A stretch of 64,000 nt of DNA from Meiothermus sp. GTDB taxonomy: Bacteria; Deinococcota; Deinococci; Deinococcales; Thermaceae. The stretch is taken from NCBI RefSeq assembly GCF_026004115.1, contig NZ_BPIM01000001.1:682001-746000 (forward strand). Reading direction: 5' to 3'. Below the pieces are notes generated by a model. That model saw nothing but the letters and a program-made list of their open reading frames with translations, searched no databases and was not told the DNA's origin. The position numbers and the translations under genes are program-made. Positions 34,906-42,849 of this stretch are shown piece after piece; the stretch's first letter is position 1, and each line of letters begins with the position of its first letter.

Positions 34906-36304
34906 ATGACACGCGCTCCCCAATGGCTCTTTGGCCTGACCCTTCTGGCGGGTTGGAGCCTGGCCCAGACCCTCTGCATACCCCCTGCGCCGACCTACCC
35001 CTCCGGTCGCCCCATCACCGGCTACAGCGCGGCAAGCCTCGAGCCCTATGACCGGGTGATGCAAAGACTCCTGGAGCGCTACCAGATTCCCGGTGCAGCC
35101 CTGGCCGTGGCCAAGGATGGGCGGCTGGTGCTTTCGCGGGGCTACGGGTTGGCCGATGTGCGAACCAAAGAACCGGTGCAACCCGACGCGCTTTTTCGGC
35201 TGGCCAGCCTCAGCAAGCCCATCACGGCCGTCGCGGTGCTCCACCTGGGTGAGAGCCTGGTCTCCCAGGGGGGTCTACCCCGACCTGAACAGCTTTTTGC
35301 ACGAAAAAGCCTTCGATCTGGTTAAGATGCCCCCCTTTGGCGGCCAGATAGCCGACCCCCGCCTGAAAAACATCACCCTGCGCGACCTCTCTGCAGCACT
35401 CCGGCGGGCTGGCATCGGGGCTGGGCCGGCGACCCCATGTTCCGCCCCACCCTGACCGATATCGCCCGGGCCATGCAGCGGCCCGAGCGCCTGAGCAGCC
35501 AGGAGTTAATCGCCTTCATGCTGAGCCGCACGCCTCCAGTTTGCCCCCGGCAGCCGCTCGGCCTATTCCAACCTGGGCTATGCCGTACTGGGGCAGGTTA
35601 TCGAGAAGCTCAGCGGCCAGTCATACGAAGCCTATGTGCAATCCATGCTGCAACCGCTGGGCATTTACAGCGTGCGCGCGGGCAAAACCCGTCTGCAAGA
35701 CCGCCTCAAAGGCGAGGTGCGCTACTACGATTTTCCGGGTGCTCCGCTGGTCAAGTCGGTGGTGGACGGTAGCCTGGTCAACCGGCCCTATGGCGAGTTC
35801 TACCTCGAGGCCCACACCGCCAACGGCGGCCTGGTGGCCTCGGCCCCCGACCTGGTGCGCCTGGTGGTGGCCCTGGAAGGCTGGCGTGGGCCGCCTCTTC
35901 TCTCCCACGAAGCTCTGCACGAGATGCTGCGCCGCCCCAAGCTGCCCCCGTACGAAAAGACCCCACGCTATTACGCCCTGGGCTGGGGGGTGCGGGTTCC
36001 CCAGCCCCAGGCCCAGGCCCTGCCACCCGGCAAAACCTCCGGCCAGGGCAGCAGCGACCCCCGCAACCCACCGGCCAAAATGTCCCCGGTACTCTCCCTG
36101 CCCCCCGAGCAGCTCGAGTGGAGCCACGACGGAGCTTTCGCCGGAAGCCGTACCCTGCTGCTGCGCCTACCGGAGGGGGTGGTCCTGGCAGCCCTCTTCA
36201 ACAGCCGCCCCTGGAACGACTGGAGCTTTATCGCGGAGTTGCGGCGGGGCCTGGAGAACGCCACCAAGGCCGTGCGGCACTGGCCCGAGTACGACTGCTT
36301 TTGA
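34906..36304 (+). pseudogene. Serine hydrolase (beta-lactamase/PBP-like), frameshifted
   Basis: A secreted class C beta-lactamase-like hydrolase broken into three frame changes. The signal peptide (MTRAPQWLFGLTLLAGWSLAQ) and SxxK (LASLSKPIT) are in the first frame; the YxN (AYSNLGY) and C-terminal domain are in the last. Apparent single-base insertions lie at the G-run 35268-35273, near 35390, near 35405 and near 35530, all within 270 bases. The rest of the coding sequence is well preserved, so the damage is recent or a sequencing artefact. Function, if intact, would be peptidoglycan or ester hydrolysis. Confidence 0.85.
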
Positions 36305-36406
36305 GGATTGCCGATAGCCCCTAACCAAAAATAGCCCAAACGGCTCCGCATTCGACCCTCGGCTGTTCCTGACCCCAAACCACCGCTTAGCCGCTAGACT
36401 GACCTT

Positions 36407-37402
36407 ATGCGTGGCTGGCTTTTTGCCCTCCTTACCCTGTATTCCCTGGCGTGGGCCCAGACCACCCATACCGTCAGGCCCGGCGAGACCCTCTACCGCA
36501 TTGCCAAGCAGTACGACACAACCGTGGAAGCTCTACAGGTGCTCAACAACCTCAGCGACCCCACCCAGCTTCGGGTGGGGCAGGTTTTGCGCATCAGCGG
36601 GCAGCCCAGTGTTAGCGTCTACCGGCTGACCCAGACCCCGGCTCCCATCGAGGCCCTCGAGTGGCCCCGCCAGACCGTTCAGGGCCATCTGGCCGTGGTC
36701 CGGATTATTGCCCCGGAGCCGGTACAGGGCGAGGTGCGCTTCCTGAACAGCACCTATCCCATTCAGCAAAACCGTGTTTTGCTCCCGGTTCCGGCCCTGC
36801 AAGCCCCTGGGGTCTACCCGGCCCTGCTGCGGGTGGGCAGCCAGGAGGTTCCGCTCGAGGTTCAGGTCGTGGCCGGAACCTTTGGACGCTTCATCCTGCA
36901 ACTGCCCCCGGAGCGCCGGGCCCTGCTGGTACCCGAAAAACTCCGGACCGAGCGGCTGCAGGTGGTCGGCTCGTGTGACTTCAACCGCCCCCAGCAGTGG
37001 CGTAGCCCCTTCCGAAAACCCATCCAGACCAACCGCATTACCGATCCCTTCGGCACCCGACGAAGCTACGACCAGGGGCGCACCTACTCCTACCACGAGG
37101 GGCTCGACTATGGCGTACCCGAGGGCACCCCGGTCTACGCCCCGGCCCCCGGCGTGGTGGGCCTGGCCGAAAAGCTCTTCGTACGGGGGGGCGCAGTCAC
37201 CCTCGACCACGGACTGGGGGTGTGCAGCGGCTTCTGGCATCTTTCGCGCATCGCCGTGCGGCCCGGCCAGACCATAAAGGCCGGCGACCTGATTGGCTAC
37301 TCCGGCAATACCGGCCTTTCCAACGGCCCCCACCTGCACTTTGAAATCCGCGTGCGCGGCATCCCCACCAACCCCGCGCCCTGGTATCTGGCGGTTCCTT
37401 GA
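36407..37402 (+). CDS. LysM-M23 peptidoglycan endopeptidase
   Basis: 331-residue exported cell-wall hydrolase. Signal peptide (residues 1-17), one LysM domain (HTVRPGETLYRIAKQYDTTV...LRVGQVLRI), a beta-rich linker and a C-terminal M23 domain with all zinc ligands: HEGLDYG and GPHLHFEIR. It should cut peptide cross-links in peptidoglycan. TAGACT (36395-36400) is six bases before the ATG. It contrasts with the degenerate M23 protein at 11796-12509. Confidence 0.93.
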   Translation: MRGWLFALLTLYSLAWAQTTHTVRPGETLYRIAKQYDTTVEALQVLNNLSDPTQLRVGQVLRISGQPSVSVYRLTQTPAPIEALEWPRQTVQGHLAVVRIIAPEPVQGEVRFLNSTYPIQQNRVLLPVPALQAPGVYPALLRVGSQEVPLEVQVVAGTFGRFILQLPPERRALLVPEKLRTERLQVVGSCDFNRPQQWRSPFRKPIQTNRITDPFGTRRSYDQGRTYSYHEGLDYGVPEGTPVYAPAPGVVGLAEKLFVRGGAVTLDHGLGVCSGFWHLSRIAVRPGQTIKAGDLIGYSGNTGLSNGPHLHFEIRVRGIPTNPAPWYLAVP

Positions 37403-37471
37403 ACGGGGCATCTTACGCACACAAGCGCATCTAACCTTCTGGCCTGCGACATTTTGCAACACTGCTCTGCA

Positions 37472-38017
37472 TTACGGCGCTTCCAACGCAGCCCGCACCC
37501 CCTGCTCGGTGGCCAGAAACTGTACCGGCACATCCCAGGGGTCGTGGGGCAGTTCAGGCACCACCAGCGCTTCGGCTACCAGGCCAACGGTCAGGGTTCT
37601 GGGCGGTAGCTGGGCCAGAAAACGGTCGTAGAAGCCCTGCCCATACCCCAGCCGGTGGCCCCAGGGGTCGAAGGCCAGCCCCGGCACCAGCACCGCATCC
37701 AGAATCTCGGGATCTACTTTAGGGGTCTCGGCAGCAGGCTCCCAGAAACCATATTTGTGTTTGACCAGCTTGCAGGGCAGGGGGTGCACCTCGAGCTGAT
37801 AGGTGCGGGCCCTGGGCAGGTAGTACGTAGCGGGGTAAAGCTTTTGCAGTTCGGCCGCGTCGAGTTCGGTGCCGAATGCGCTGTAGAGCAGGATATGCCG
37901 GGCCTGATGCGAGGCCAAAAAGCGGGCCAGGTGCCGCACAACCCGCGCGGATAACTGCGCTGTCGGCAACCCTTTGCGAACCTCCTTGGCCCAGCTTCGG
38001 TGTTCGGCCTTGTTCAT
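37472..38017 (-). CDS. 5-Formyltetrahydrofolate cyclo-ligase
   Basis: 181-residue enzyme converting 5-formyl-THF to 5,10-methenyl-THF with ATP. Family signatures: N-terminal KAEHRSWAKEVRKGL, then the nucleotide/folate site VLVPGLAFDPWGHRLGYGQGFYDRFL and a C-terminal DVPVQFLATEQGV. ATG 38015-38017 is taken as start; the open frame upstream is not conserved. Monocistronic between convergent and divergent neighbours. Confidence 0.92.
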   Translation of the reverse strand: MNKAEHRSWAKEVRKGLPTAQLSARVVRHLARFLASHQARHILLYSAFGTELDAAELQKLYPATYYLPRARTYQLEVHPLPCKLVKHKYGFWEPAAETPKVDPEILDAVLVPGLAFDPWGHRLGYGQGFYDRFLAQLPPRTLTVGLVAEALVVPELPHDPWDVPVQFLATEQGVRAALEAP

Positions 38018-38083
38018 GCCCACCAGTATTCCACGCGAGGGTGGTGCTAAAGAAAAGTTATGGCGGTTATAAAAAAACCCACG

Positions 38084-38113
38084 TTGACAGTCACAAGGGT
38101 TGTTTGTCAAAAT
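38084..38113 (+). promoter_or_regulatory. Promoter with inverted repeat upstream of FmdB-like gene
   Basis: TTGACA (38084-38089) is a consensus -35; CAAAAT at 38108-38113 is an acceptable -10 at 18 bp. TTGACA and TGTCAA (38105-38110) also form an inverted repeat with 15 bp between arms covering the whole promoter, so a repressor site is possible. Regulator unknown. Confidence 0.5.
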
Positions 38114-38167
38114 GCCAGGGTGAGGGAGGTGACCCCTCAAGACAAAATTGTCCCACAGGAGTCAGCT

Positions 38168-38419
38168 ATGCCCAGATACGTTTACCAGAACCTCGAGACC
38201 GGCGAACAGTACGAGTTCGAACAGCGCTTCCACGACCCCGCCTACACCCACCACCCCGAGACCGGCGCTCCCATCAAGCGCCTGATCTTTGCCCCGGCCG
38301 TGGTGTTCAAGGGCTCGGGTTGGTACGTCAAGGACTCCAAAGCCTCCTCCACTGCTTCCTCTTCAGCCAAGGAAACCTCGAGCTGCGCTACCGGCACCTG
38401 TTCGGCCGCAGCCGACTGA
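38168..38419 (+). CDS. FmdB-like protein lacking the zinc cysteines
   Basis: 83-residue protein matching the FmdB zinc-ribbon family in order and spacing (MPRYVYQNLETGEQYEFEQ...KRLIFAPAVVFKGSGWYVKDS), except that the two CxxC pairs are replaced by NLET and HPETG. Zinc binding by the usual site is therefore impossible. A Ser/Thr/Ala-rich tail with two Cys (SSCATGTC) follows. AGGAG precedes the ATG, and a strong terminator follows. Role unknown; FmdB itself was proposed as a regulator. Confidence 0.8.
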   Translation: MPRYVYQNLETGEQYEFEQRFHDPAYTHHPETGAPIKRLIFAPAVVFKGSGWYVKDSKASSTASSSAKETSSCATGTCSAAAD

Positions 38420-38444
38420 GCGGCATTTACCGCTTGATGTCTCT

Positions 38445-38473
38445 AGCCGCAAGCTCTGGCTTGCGGCTTTTAT
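38445..38473 (+). terminator. Rho-independent terminator
   Basis: AGCCGCAAG pairs with CTTGCGGCT around CTCTGG and is followed by TTTTAT, 26 bases after the FmdB-like stop. Confidence 0.88.
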
Positions 38474-38541
38474 CTGCTTCTTTTGCAGGAGGCGCTCTAT
38501 CCCGGATACTGGTAGCGTAAGCTGAAAGGGGTGAGGTGAAC

Positions 38542-39504
38542 ATGTTTTTACTCTTGGGCATCGTTGTGGCGGTCTTAGGCATCTTCTTGCTGGCTCAACC
38601 TGGAAGCCGGCGGGCTTTGGGGGTGCCGCTCTTGCTGGTCGGCCTAGCCATAGCAGCCATCTCGCAGAGCTTTGTGGTGGTTCCTGCAGGTAATGTGGGC
38701 GTGGTATTCAATGTGTTTGGCGGTGTACAGCCCACACCACTGGGGGAAGGTTTTCGCATTGTGATTCCGGGCATCCAAAGCGTGATTCTGTACGACGCCC
38801 GGTTGAAAGAAGTCACGCTCGCCAAGGGGCCCGCGCCATCCGGGGCCACTACCCCGGGGGAGGATGCCATCAATGCCCGCAGTAAAGAGGGTCTGGATAT
38901 CGGGGTAGATGTAACGGTGCAGTACCGCATTAAGCGGGACGAAGCGCCGCTACTCCACCGCAATCTGGGACCCAATTACCTCGAGACCCTCATCACCCCC
39001 CAAATCCGGAGCAAGGTGCGCGACGCGGTGGGCTTGTTCAACGCTGCTGAGCTGATTAGCACACAGCGAACCCAGCTTGAGGCCGCCGTAACCAAGGAAC
39101 TGCGCGAAGACCTGGGCGCCCAGCACATCGAACTGATTTCGGTACTCCTGCGCCGGATTGACATCCCACCCTCGGTCGCGAAAGTGATTGAGGAAAAGCA
39201 GACCGCCGAGCAACAGGTACAGGTCGAGGTCAACCGCCGCCAGCAGGCCGAGATTGCCGCCCAGCGGGCGGTCGTGCAGGCCAAGGGCGAACGCGATGCC
39301 GCCATTTTGCGGGCTGAAGGCGAGGCCCAGGCCATCCGGCTGCGCGGCGAAGCCCTGCGGCAAAGCCCCCAGGTCATACAGCTTACGGTGGCCGAAAAGC
39401 TGGCCCCCAATATCCAGACCATCATGGTGCCCACCACGGGCAACTTCCTGCTCGACTTGCGGAGCCTGCAAAGCCCCGCTCAGCCCGCCCAACCTGCACG
39501 CTAA
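38542..39504 (+). CDS. SPFH/band 7 (prohibitin-like) membrane protein
   Basis: 320 residues: two hydrophobic segments at the N-terminus (about 3-20 and 28-50), an SPFH domain (VVVPAGNVGVVFNVFGG through about 220) and a C-terminal coiled coil rich in Glu, Gln, Arg and Ala (VEVNRRQQAEIAAQRAVVQ and beyond). Prohibitin-like proteins form ring scaffolds in the membrane and modulate proteases such as FtsH. Start ATG 38542 follows GAGGTG; GTG 38536 in the same frame is an alternative. Confidence 0.9.
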   Translation: MFLLLGIVVAVLGIFLLAQPGSRRALGVPLLLVGLAIAAISQSFVVVPAGNVGVVFNVFGGVQPTPLGEGFRIVIPGIQSVILYDARLKEVTLAKGPAPSGATTPGEDAINARSKEGLDIGVDVTVQYRIKRDEAPLLHRNLGPNYLETLITPQIRSKVRDAVGLFNAAELISTQRTQLEAAVTKELREDLGAQHIELISVLLRRIDIPPSVAKVIEEKQTAEQQVQVEVNRRQQAEIAAQRAVVQAKGERDAAILRAEGEAQAIRLRGEALRQSPQVIQLTVAEKLAPNIQTIMVPTTGNFLLDLRSLQSPAQPAQPAR

Positions 39505-39555
39505 AAGCGGAGCTGGCCAGCGCGATGGGCCGAGCCATTTGGTAGCCTGTGCGGT

Positions 39556-40134
39556 ATGGAATGGGTGTATGCGGCCCTGGCGGGCTATCTGTTTGGCTCG
39601 TTGCCATTTGCTTACTGGTTTGGCGTCCTGCAAAACAAAAACCTCCTCGCCGAGGGCTCGGGCAACGTGGGGGGCACCAACGCCTGGCGGGTACTGGGCG
39701 CAGTACCCGGGCTAATGGTGATGAGCCTGGACGTGGCCAAGGGCCTTATGGCAGTTGCGCTGGGCGAATTTCTAGTGCGTGAACCGGGCGGCGGACTGCT
39801 GGCAGGTGCCCTGGCCGTGCTGGGGCACTGCTACTCGGTGTGGCTGCTGGGGCGCGGTGGCAAGGGCATTGCCCCGGCCCTGGGGGCCTTGTTTGCCATC
39901 AACCCCTGGCTTTTGGCGACGGCAAGCGGGGCCTTTGGGCTGGCCTACCTGATGACCCGCAACCCCTACCGGAGCGTGGTGCTGGCGGCGCTAACTTTTC
40001 CGCTCACCTCGAGCGCCATCGGGGGTAGCCTTAGCTATCTGTGGTTTGGCTTCGGCGTGGCGATTCCCATTCTGCTCAAGCATCTGGCCGAGTGGAACCG
40101 ACCAACCGGGCAGTTACCCAGCAAACCCAAATAA
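39556..40134 (+). CDS. PlsY-like acyltransferase, second copy
   Basis: 192-residue membrane protein of the PlsY family. Motif 1 is GSGNVGGTNAWR and motif 2 GGKGIAP, both altered compared with the copy at 4032-4646 ([19 protein letters not shown]), and the C-terminal HRxN motif is replaced by KHLAEWNR. It may use a different acyl donor or acceptor, or be inactive. TAGCCT (39543-39548) is seven bases before the ATG. Followed by the IS element after 90 bases. Confidence 0.85.
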   Translation: MEWVYAALAGYLFGSLPFAYWFGVLQNKNLLAEGSGNVGGTNAWRVLGAVPGLMVMSLDVAKGLMAVALGEFLVREPGGGLLAGALAVLGHCYSVWLLGRGGKGIAPALGALFAINPWLLATASGAFGLAYLMTRNPYRSVVLAALTFPLTSSAIGGSLSYLWFGFGVAIPILLKHLAEWNRPTGQLPSKPK

Positions 40135-40224
40135 GCTCAATCGAAATCGGGGGCACAGGGTGGTTCCAGGAATGATACCCGATCTGCATCCGCAAAAAAC
40201 GCTACCTACCCATGCGGGCATCTC

Positions 40225-41020
40225 AGAAACTGTTGTAAAAGTCTACTATGCTTGAAGGGTGGCTTCTACACGTAGATTTTACCCCAGCGACTTGAGCGAT
40301 AAGGAGTGGGCCATCCTGGAGCCCTTGATCCCTGCCCCTAAAACCGGCGGCCGACCCGCTAAGGTGCCCAGAAGGGAGATCGTCCATGCCATACGCTACG
40401 TCCTGGAAAACGGCATCAAATCGAAAGCGGGAGGGGCGGTACGCCTCTCCCAGCGCCCTGGTGATGGATAGCCAGTCGGTGAAGACGAGTGAAAAGGGGG
40501 GCCCCGGGGACACGACGGGGCGAAGAAGGTCAAGGGGAGAAAGCGGCAGATTCTGACGGTTACGGGGGGCCGATGGCTGAAGGTGTATGTGCACCCGGCC
40601 AACGAGCATGACAAGTGGGGTGGGCAGGCGTTGCTTTTGGGGATGGACCCCTCCATGTGGCCCCGGGTGCGCAAGCTCTTTGTGGACTGGGGGTACTGGG
40701 GCCTCAAGGGGCTGGCTTCCTCCCTGGGCTGGAGCTGGAGGGGGTGGCCCGTCCATATGCGGGGGTGCGGGGGGTCTGGGTGCGGGAGGGGGAGCCGCTT
40801 CCGGAGGTAGAGCGTGTGAAGGGGTTTAGGCCGTTGCCCAGGCGGTGGGTGGTGGAGCGGACCTTTGCCTGGATGGGGCGGAACCGACGGCTGGGAAAAG
40901 ATTACGAGTACCATCCTGAGGTAACGGAAGCCTGGATGTATTTAGGCATGATACGCTTGCTGGTGAAGCGGCTGGCAAAGGCCGCATAAGCTGGAGGAGG
41001 GAACTTTTACAACAGTTTCT
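40225..41020 (+). mobile_element. IS5-family-like insertion sequence, inactivated
   Basis: 796-bp element with 18-bp perfect terminal inverted repeats (AGAAACTGTTGTAAAAGT at 40225-40242 and its complement at 41003-41020). The interior encodes pieces of an IS5/IS427-type DDE transposase in several frames. No clear target duplication is visible. Right of it lies a truncated gene remnant. Confidence 0.85.
40259..40989 (+). pseudogene. IS5-like transposase, deleted and frameshifted
   Basis: The N-terminal helix region (MASTRRFYPSDLSDKEWAIL...LENGIK) is followed by an internal deletion, then MDSQSVKT with the first Asp, a one-base loss in the C-run near 40500 (GGP(R)GHDGAKKVKG), VDWGYWG with the second Asp, further frame changes, and [23 protein letters not shown] with the Glu and terminal domain. 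All three DDE positions are recognisable but not in one frame, so no active transposase is made from this copy. Confidence 0.88.
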
Positions 41021-41021
41021 T

Positions 41022-41132
41022 ACCTGGACGCCGCGGACCTCAGGGACGACCGAGTGGCTCTATGGCGCCACCTACGGCGGCGGCACCTTCGTGGCGGTGG
41101 GGAGTGGAGGCGCCATCCTCACCTCGCCCTGA
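41022..41132 (+). pseudogene. C-terminal remnant of a repeat protein
   Basis: An open frame directly abutting the IS right end reads TWTPRTSGTTEWLYGATYGGG and FVAVGSGGAILTSP before a stop. This pattern (W..G....LYG..YG.G.FVAVG..G.I..S) is the last blade-like repeat of secreted propeller proteins. The upstream part is absent on the other side of the IS, so the parent gene has been lost by deletion. 41133-41279 shows nothing else. Confidence 0.6.
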
Positions 41133-41279
41133 ACCCTCGGAGGCGGGCTTTGCGCGAAGAAAGTATTTCACGCAACACTCCCCCAGCCAGGAAGCATTTC
41201 GCAACATAGCGAATGCGCAGCAGAAACATATGGAGCAGGGAAAGTTTCGTACACGGGCCGCGCGGCTGCAAACCAAAAT

Positions 41280-42653
41280 TCACCACAACCGGGCCTTCTC
41301 GGTAAGTGGCTGGCTGCTAATCTTGCCGGGATTGAGGAGATTATGCGGGTTGTACCGGGCCCGGGCGGCCAGCACCACCTCACCGCTCCAGCGCGGGTCG
41401 GCGTCGAGGAGGAAGGTGTGCGGATCGGCCACCTGGATGCCCAGTTCTTCGCGCCGGGCAATTGCGGCGTAGATCGGCTCTTTGTCCTGGTAGTAGATGA
41501 GGTCGAGCGCAGCCAGCACCAGCTCGCCGCTCTGGCGGATGTATTCGTGGTGAAAGGCCACCTTGTCCCCGTGAAAGGCCCGGAGTGCAGAGATTTGTTC
41601 GAGCGCCTTTTCCGGCTCCGGGCTAAAACGCGATTGCAGATAAGTCCAGCCGGGGTCGGTTTTCATCGCCCAGAGCGTGGTGTGGTTCCAACTAAAGTCC
41701 GAGAGACAGAACTTGCCCTTGTGATAAGCTGAAGCCGGGGCAGTATAGGTGAGCTTTCCCCCGTAAGGGGCGGCTCTCTCCGCTACGGCAGTGGTACGAT
41801 CCTCGGCTAGCTCGAGCAGCACCGCCGCCTGTCCTTCTATGATCCCGCCTGCGTCCACCAGCGGCCTAAAAAAACTCGGGATGGGCCACTCGTTAAGCGA
41901 GATCAGGCGTTTGGCTTCGGATTCGTCGAGGGCGAGTTGGTGGGAAAACCTCAGCGCGTCGGCGTAGTCGGGGAAACAGATCACAGCTTCTTCCCAGGGT
42001 ACCGCGGGCACCAGGCTGACCTCGAGCCCCACCATGATCCCGCTCGTCCCATAGGCGTGGATGAAACCGAAAACGTCGTGACCCTCGAGCGTATGGGTTT
42101 TGGCTTCCTCGGTCATCTCGAGAACCGCGATGCTCTTAAGAAAGCCGTCCCACAAAACCCCGTTGCGGATCGAGCCCACCCCGCCGAAGCCCCCGCCCAC
42201 GAAACCCCCAATAGCCGCCGTAGCCCAGGTGCTGGGGTAGCAGCGAAGTTCCCAGCCGCGCTCGCGGGCGAAGCGCTCGATCTGGCCCATCCGTACCCCG
42301 GCCTCCACTCGGATCACCCCCGAAGCCCCGTCGAAGTCCAGGATGCGGTTCAGGCGGTGGGTCGAGACCACGATCCCGCCGTGAAGGGGCACGCACTGGC
42401 CGTAATTACCGGTTCCCGCCCCGCGCACCGTGACCGGGATGCCCTCACGGGCTGCGTGGCTCACCACTTTTTGCAGCTCCGCCACGCTCTGCGGGGCTAC
42501 GATCAGGTCGGCTAGCTTGTCCTCGAGCTGGGCTTTCAAAACCGGCGAATAATAAAAGGCGTCCCTGGAGAACACCGCGACGCTCCTGGCGTCGGTGAAA
42601 ACGCCCTTCTCCCCCACGATTTTCCGCATGACTTCAGCCAGATCCGTTGCCAT
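41280..42653 (-). CDS. FAD-linked oxidase (FAD_binding_4)
   Basis: 457-residue flavoprotein of the glycolate oxidase/D-lactate dehydrogenase GlcD-like group. The PCMH-type FAD domain spans about residues 30-210 (IVAPQSVAELQKVV, VRGAGTGNYGQ, STWATAAIGGFVGGGFGG). The C-terminal ARYNPHNLLNPGKI motif is typical. ATG 42651-42653 follows AAGGAG; the frame extends to 42701. Last gene of the leftward catabolic cluster, so it probably oxidises a hydroxy- or cyclic intermediate. Confidence 0.88.
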   Translation of the reverse strand: MATDLAEVMRKIVGEKGVFTDARSVAVFSRDAFYYSPVLKAQLEDKLADLIVAPQSVAELQKVVSHAAREGIPVTVRGAGTGNYGQCVPLHGGIVVSTHRLNRILDFDGASGVIRVEAGVRMGQIERFARERGWELRCYPSTWATAAIGGFVGGGFGGVGSIRNGVLWDGFLKSIAVLEMTEEAKTHTLEGHDVFGFIHAYGTSGIMVGLEVSLVPAVPWEEAVICFPDYADALRFSHQLALDESEAKRLISLNEWPIPSFFRPLVDAGGIIEGQAAVLLELAEDRTTAVAERAAPYGGKLTYTAPASAYHKGKFCLSDFSWNHTTLWAMKTDPGWTYLQSRFSPEPEKALEQISALRAFHGDKVAFHHEYIRQSGELVLAALDLIYYQDKEPIYAAIARREELGIQVADPHTFLLDADPRWSGEVVLAARARYNPHNLLNPGKISSQPLTEKARLW

Positions 42654-42816
42654 CCCAACTCGCTCCTTTATCTCATCCCGGTATTCGGAACCCTCCGGCA
42701 CAGCTCGGGGCAGGCTTCGTGAAGAACTCTCCCGCGGGGGGAGACCGCCGAATCATGTCTGTACGAAGACCGATCGCTATAACTGATCCATAGGTGGTTG
42801 ACGCGCGTATGGGATA

Positions 42817-42841
42817 TCCCGCTTCGCTCAACATGACAAAC
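42817..42841. repeat. Interspersed repeat fragment (GCTTCGCTCAACATGAC type)
   Basis: The gap 42654-42849 ends with CGCTTCGCTCAACATGACAA, the complement of the GTCATGTTGAGC motif found at 44094 in the next gap. Such GTCAT-nTGAGCGAAGCG sequences are common interspersed repeats in many bacteria. The rest of the gap has no gene. Confidence 0.5.
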
Positions 42842-42849
42842 CCTCGACT

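Noticed and set aside
35093-35772. Separate short genes inside the serine hydrolase region
   Set aside because: The short frames join into one beta-lactamase-like protein when single-base insertions are corrected.
40215-41030. Target-site duplication of the IS element
   Set aside because: Flanks TCTC and TACC do not match; no duplication could be called.
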